DNA of 64,000 bases from contig NZ_VSSS01000027.1 of assembly GCF_008123425.1 (NCBI RefSeq), positions 1-64,000 of the forward strand, read 5' to 3'. The stretch's first letter is position 1, and the number at the start of each line of letters is the position of its first letter. The position numbers were made by a program, and so were the translations under genes. Source of the stretch: Bradyrhizobium rifense (lineage in GTDB: Bacteria > Pseudomonadota > Alphaproteobacteria > Rhizobiales > Xanthobacteraceae). The notes beneath the pieces were generated by a model that did no database searches, was not told the origin of the DNA, and saw nothing but the letters and a program-made list of their open reading frames with translations. Of this stretch, positions 57,772-64,000 are shown one piece after another.

Positions 57772-58698
57772 TCACGCCCGTTGGCTACGCGTGGCCTGCC
57801 GCGGCCGCGCCTTGCCGGCTGACAGGCACACCACCTCGGAGATCTGGAGCAGCTGCCGCGCCAGCGGGCTGGTCTTGCGCCAGACCATGCCGATGGTGCG
57901 CGAGGGCTCGGGGTCGCGGAATCGCGACAGTGAGACCGAGGCCGATCGCGTCTCCACCGACACCGCCATCTCCGGAATTAGGGTGACACCGATGCCGGCG
58001 CTGACCATCTGGACCAATGTCGAGAGTGAATTGGCGTCCAGCATCTCGCGCGGCGGCGCCGATTGCATGTTGCAGAACGACAGCGCCTGGTCGCGAAAAC
58101 AATGGCCCTCTTCGAGCAGCAACAACCGCATCTCGCGCATCATCTCGCGCGACGGCGCCGGCGTGCCCGCATCCGTGCCGGGCCGTACCAGCAGGAATTT
58201 TTCCTCAAACAGGGCGACCTCGGTGAGCGAGGGCTCGGACACCGGCAGCGCGACGATGGCGGTGTCGAGCCGGCCCTCGACCAGTTCCTGGATCAGCCGC
58301 GGCGTCATCGTCTCACGCACGCGGATGTCGAGTTCCGGATGCATGCGCGTGAGGTTTTTGGTGATCTTGGGTAGGAGATAAGGCGCGATCGTCGGGATCA
58401 TGCCGATGCGCAGTCGTCCGGCAAAGCGGTCCTGCGAGGCGCGCGCGAAATCGCCGAGCTCGTCGACCGAGCGCAGGATGTCGCGGACGCGCTGTGCGAG
58501 TTCCTCGCCAAACCGGGTCAGCGCGACCTGCCGGGCGCTGCGCTCCAGCAACAGTCCGCCGAGCGCCTCCTCCAGTTCCTTGATCTGCATCGACAGCGCC
58601 GGCTGCGAGATGGAACAGGACTCCGCGGCGCGGCCGAAATGACCATGGCGCGCAAGCGCGTCGAAATATCGCAGCTGGCGCATCGTCACGTTGATCAT
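57772..58698 (-). CDS. oxyR: Hydrogen peroxide sensing regulator OxyR (LysR family)
   Basis: The 308-residue LysR regulator is an OxyR: the redox cysteines are Cys200 and Cys209 in LLEEGHCFRDQALSFCN, matching E. coli Cys199 and Cys208. The winged helix is MRQLRYFDALARHGHFGRAAESCSISQPALSMQIKELEEALGGLLLERS. It should activate katG on peroxide exposure after forming the disulfide. It is divergent from katG with 113 bp between the starts, holding a small palindrome and an ICE-like motif. A GNAT gene follows in the same unit. Confidence 0.94.
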   Translation of the reverse strand: MINVTMRQLRYFDALARHGHFGRAAESCSISQPALSMQIKELEEALGGLLLERSARQVALTRFGEELAQRVRDILRSVDELGDFARASQDRFAGRLRIGMIPTIAPYLLPKITKNLTRMHPELDIRVRETMTPRLIQELVEGRLDTAIVALPVSEPSLTEVALFEEKFLLVRPGTDAGTPAPSREMMREMRLLLLEEGHCFRDQALSFCNMQSAPPREMLDANSLSTLVQMVSAGIGVTLIPEMAVSVETRSASVSLSRFRDPEPSRTIGMVWRKTSPLARQLLQISEVVCLSAGKARPRQATRSQRA

Positions 58699-58709
58699 CA
58701 GAAAATCCT

Positions 58710-58720
58710 ATCGCAGCGAT
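58710..58720. promoter_or_regulatory. Candidate OxyR-binding palindrome
   Basis: ATCGCAGCGAT is a perfect palindrome around a central A, 12 bp upstream of the oxyR start and about 90 bp upstream of katG. LysR-type activators bind such sites and repress their own divergent gene. The four-part ATAG consensus of E. coli OxyR is not evident. Confidence 0.45.
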
Positions 58721-58756
58721 CATTAAAGTCAACTTCCCCTGATCGGACGCGGCGCT

Positions 58757-58769
58757 TAGAGTGGTTCTA
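58757..58769. promoter_or_regulatory. ICE-like motif upstream of katG
   Basis: TAGAGTGGTTCTA, identical to the motif at 51850-51862 before irr and preceded by T as in an extended ICE. It is 43 bp before the katG start. This position suits binding of Irr or a similar iron regulator to a promoter for a haem enzyme. Confidence 0.5.
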
Positions 58770-58811
58770 CCTGGTCAAAGGCGCCGTCGGACGCCACCAG
58801 AGGAGGTAATC

Positions 58812-60971
<2,160 letters not shown>

Positions 60972-60990
60972 TGCCAGCACACAGCAAGCG

Positions 60991-61023
60991 ACAAACAAAA
61001 AGGGCGGCCGCGAGGCCGCCCTT
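60991..61023. terminator. Two-way terminator between katG and pnp
   Basis: A 10-bp stem (AAGGGCGGCC with GGCCGCCCTT, 61000-61023) closes a GCGA loop. On the minus strand the stem runs into TTTTTGTTTGT, making a good terminator for pnp. On the plus strand only TT follows, so ending of katG there is less sure. Confidence 0.85.
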
Positions 61024-61047
61024 CGTGTATCTGGGGTCGCGGAGCGA

Positions 61048-63204
<2,157 letters not shown>

Positions 63205-63251
63205 AGAAGTCTTCTTTCATGGTTTCTCGAAAGAAGGGACGGCTCGAAAAA

Positions 63252-63326
63252 CAAAAACCATGCCAAGATTGCAGGACGCTGATCGGAGCGGGCGATCAGC
63301 GTCCTGCGATCCTGCCATGGTTTTTG
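63252..63326 (-). promoter_or_regulatory. Long hairpin in the pnp leader
   Basis: A stem of about 34 bp pairs 63252-63285 with 63293-63326, with one mismatch and two G-U pairs. The outer arms are CAAAAACCATG and CATGGTTTTTG, and the inner arms GCAGGACGCTGATCG and its complement. The base is 48 nt upstream of the pnp start. In enteric bacteria a similar pnp leader hairpin is cut by RNase III and PNPase then degrades its own message. The 379-bp rpsO-pnp gap also holds the rpsO terminator (63551-63574). Confidence 0.75.
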
Positions 63327-63550
63327 GATGTCGGATGGCGTCCATCCTTTCGGGTCATACGGGCACCTTGCCCGTTGCGCCCAGCCGCCGGATTGCTGCT
63401 GGACTGTCAGTCGGCACGCGCGCGAACACCGAACCGCGGTCTTCGCTCATCGTGCCCCCGGATGCGAAGCAACATTTGGCCCGCACCGGACGTACGCGTG
63501 AGCCTCGATCAAAAACCTTAAAATAAGCGCTTTCGCTCGAAATCACGCGC

Positions 63551-63574
63551 AAAAACGCGCGCCGGTGGCGCGCG
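63551..63574 (-). terminator. Rho-independent terminator after rpsO
   Basis: On the minus strand CGCGCGCC, loop ACC, GGCGCGCG is followed by TTTTT. It starts 10 bp after the rpsO stop codon. Confidence 0.85.
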
Positions 63575-63583
63575 CAAGAACTC

Positions 63584-63853
63584 TTAGCGACGAATGTTGT
63601 GCTTCTCGAGCAGCGCCTTGTACCGCGCCTCGTCCCTCTTCTTGAGGTAGTCGAGCAGCGAACGGCGAGTCGAGACCAGCTTCAAGAGACCACGACGCGA
63701 ATGGTTGTCCTTCACGTGGGTCTTGAAATGGTTGGTCAGGTTGTTGATGCGTTCCGACAGGATCGCGACCTGAACCTCTGGCGAGCCGGTGTCGCCGGCC
63801 TTGTTGGCATTCGTCTTGATGACTTCCGCTTTGCGTTCTGCGGCAATCGACAT
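63584..63853 (-). CDS. rpsO: 30S ribosomal protein S15
   Basis: The 89-residue primary 16S rRNA-binding protein has the standard S15 form: SIAAERKAEVIKTNANKAGDTGSPEVQVAILSERINNLTNHFKTHVKDNHSRRGLLKLVSTRRSLLDYLKKRDEARYKALLEKHNIRR. The rRNA-contacting residues in GDTGSPEVQ and KDNHSRRGLL are intact. The ATG at 63853 gives the family length; a TTG two codons earlier is less likely. It begins 2 bp after the truB stop and ends at its own terminator. Confidence 0.97.
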   Translation of the reverse strand: MSIAAERKAEVIKTNANKAGDTGSPEVQVAILSERINNLTNHFKTHVKDNHSRRGLLKLVSTRRSLLDYLKKRDEARYKALLEKHNIRR

Positions 63854-63855
63854 CG

Positions 63856-64000
63856 TCAATTTCTCTCGTTGCGACCGGTTGAGGCAGTCAAGCCGGTCAG
63901 GTTGAACACACGCTTGGGGATGATTTCGCCGTTGCCGACTTCAGCAAGCGCCAAAAGACGGCCTGCTACCGTGACATAGACTGTGCCGCTACTTGTGGGC
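63856..64000 (-). CDS. truB: tRNA pseudouridine(55) synthase TruB, C-terminal end (partial)
   Basis: The last 47 codons lie in the window and the 5' part lies beyond its right edge. The peptide includes GTVYVTVAGRLLALAEVGNG and EIIPKRVFNLTGL before the stop. This matches the PUA-like C-terminus of alphaproteobacterial TruB, in which a Y-A-x-x-x-G-x-L-L-A-L-G-E segment is followed by F-x-P-x-R-V-F-N-L. TruB makes pseudouridine 55 in the T-loop of tRNAs. The stop codon is 2 bp from the rpsO start, so the genes are probably co-transcribed, in the conserved rbfA-truB-rpsO-pnp order. Confidence 0.85.
   Translation of the reverse strand, partial: PTSSGTVYVTVAGRLLALAEVGNGEIIPKRVFNLTGLTASTGRNERN

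Overview
The window is high-GC chromosomal DNA from an alphaproteobacterium of the order Hyphomicrobiales, most likely the genus Bradyrhizobium. The pointers are a haem-responsive Irr of 163 residues with the GCPWHD motif, a ROSE-type RNA thermometer in front of a small heat shock gene, a DivL homologue, CP4-like AroA, and dispersed palindromic repeats of the kind common in bradyrhizobia. This is conserved core chromosome. I see no prophage, plasmid backbone, intact insertion sequence or CRISPR array.

Layout, left to right. 1-1.5 kb: decayed sequence (fragment of a GlcG/HbpS-like gene), then a heat-shock operon (Hsp20 and DUF1150) with a sigma32-like promoter and ROSE leader. 1.5-5.8 kb: the ugpBAEC glycerol-3-phosphate ABC transporter with a PHO box. 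6.0-8.7 kb: a class III CoA-transferase, the ohr/ohrR peroxide pair and a GIY-YIG nuclease. 8.8-15.6 kb: tRNA-Ala(GGC), a FYDLN acid protein, aroA-cmk-rpsA, sppA, ihfB and lapA. 15.7-21.3 kb: trpF-trpB-trpA-accD-folC, with an antisense DUF559 nuclease gene between inverted repeats separating trpB from trpA. 21.3-22.5 kb: a phosphoesterase and a SRPBCC protein.

22.6-39.6 kb is a long run on the minus strand: ubiE-ubiB-coaBC-dut, divL, a tsaE-amgK fusion, a PilZ gene, murU, addB, addA and trxA. It joins coenzyme synthesis, cell-cycle control, tRNA modification, peptidoglycan recycling and double-strand-break repair. CoaBC carries an N-terminal ribbon-helix-helix (FitA/VapB-like) domain, and its upstream gap holds palindromes laid over a plausible promoter. 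I consider this the most interesting signal in the window.

39.7-51.2 kb is a looser set: mutM, a ParA-like ATPase, gamma-glutamyltransferase, an HWE histidine kinase, a trypsin-fold protein that seems to lack its catalytic His, a MoeB/ThiF-type enzyme, an aldo/keto reductase beside a LysR regulator, a 2-hydroxyacid dehydrogenase and an SH3 protein. 51.2-64 kb: irr facing fabA-fabB-fabI, a GST, two tandem paralogous exported proteins of unknown function, a GNAT gene, oxyR divergent from katG, then pnp, rpsO and the 3' end of truB. An identical 13-mer, resembling the iron control element bound by Irr, lies upstream of both irr and katG.
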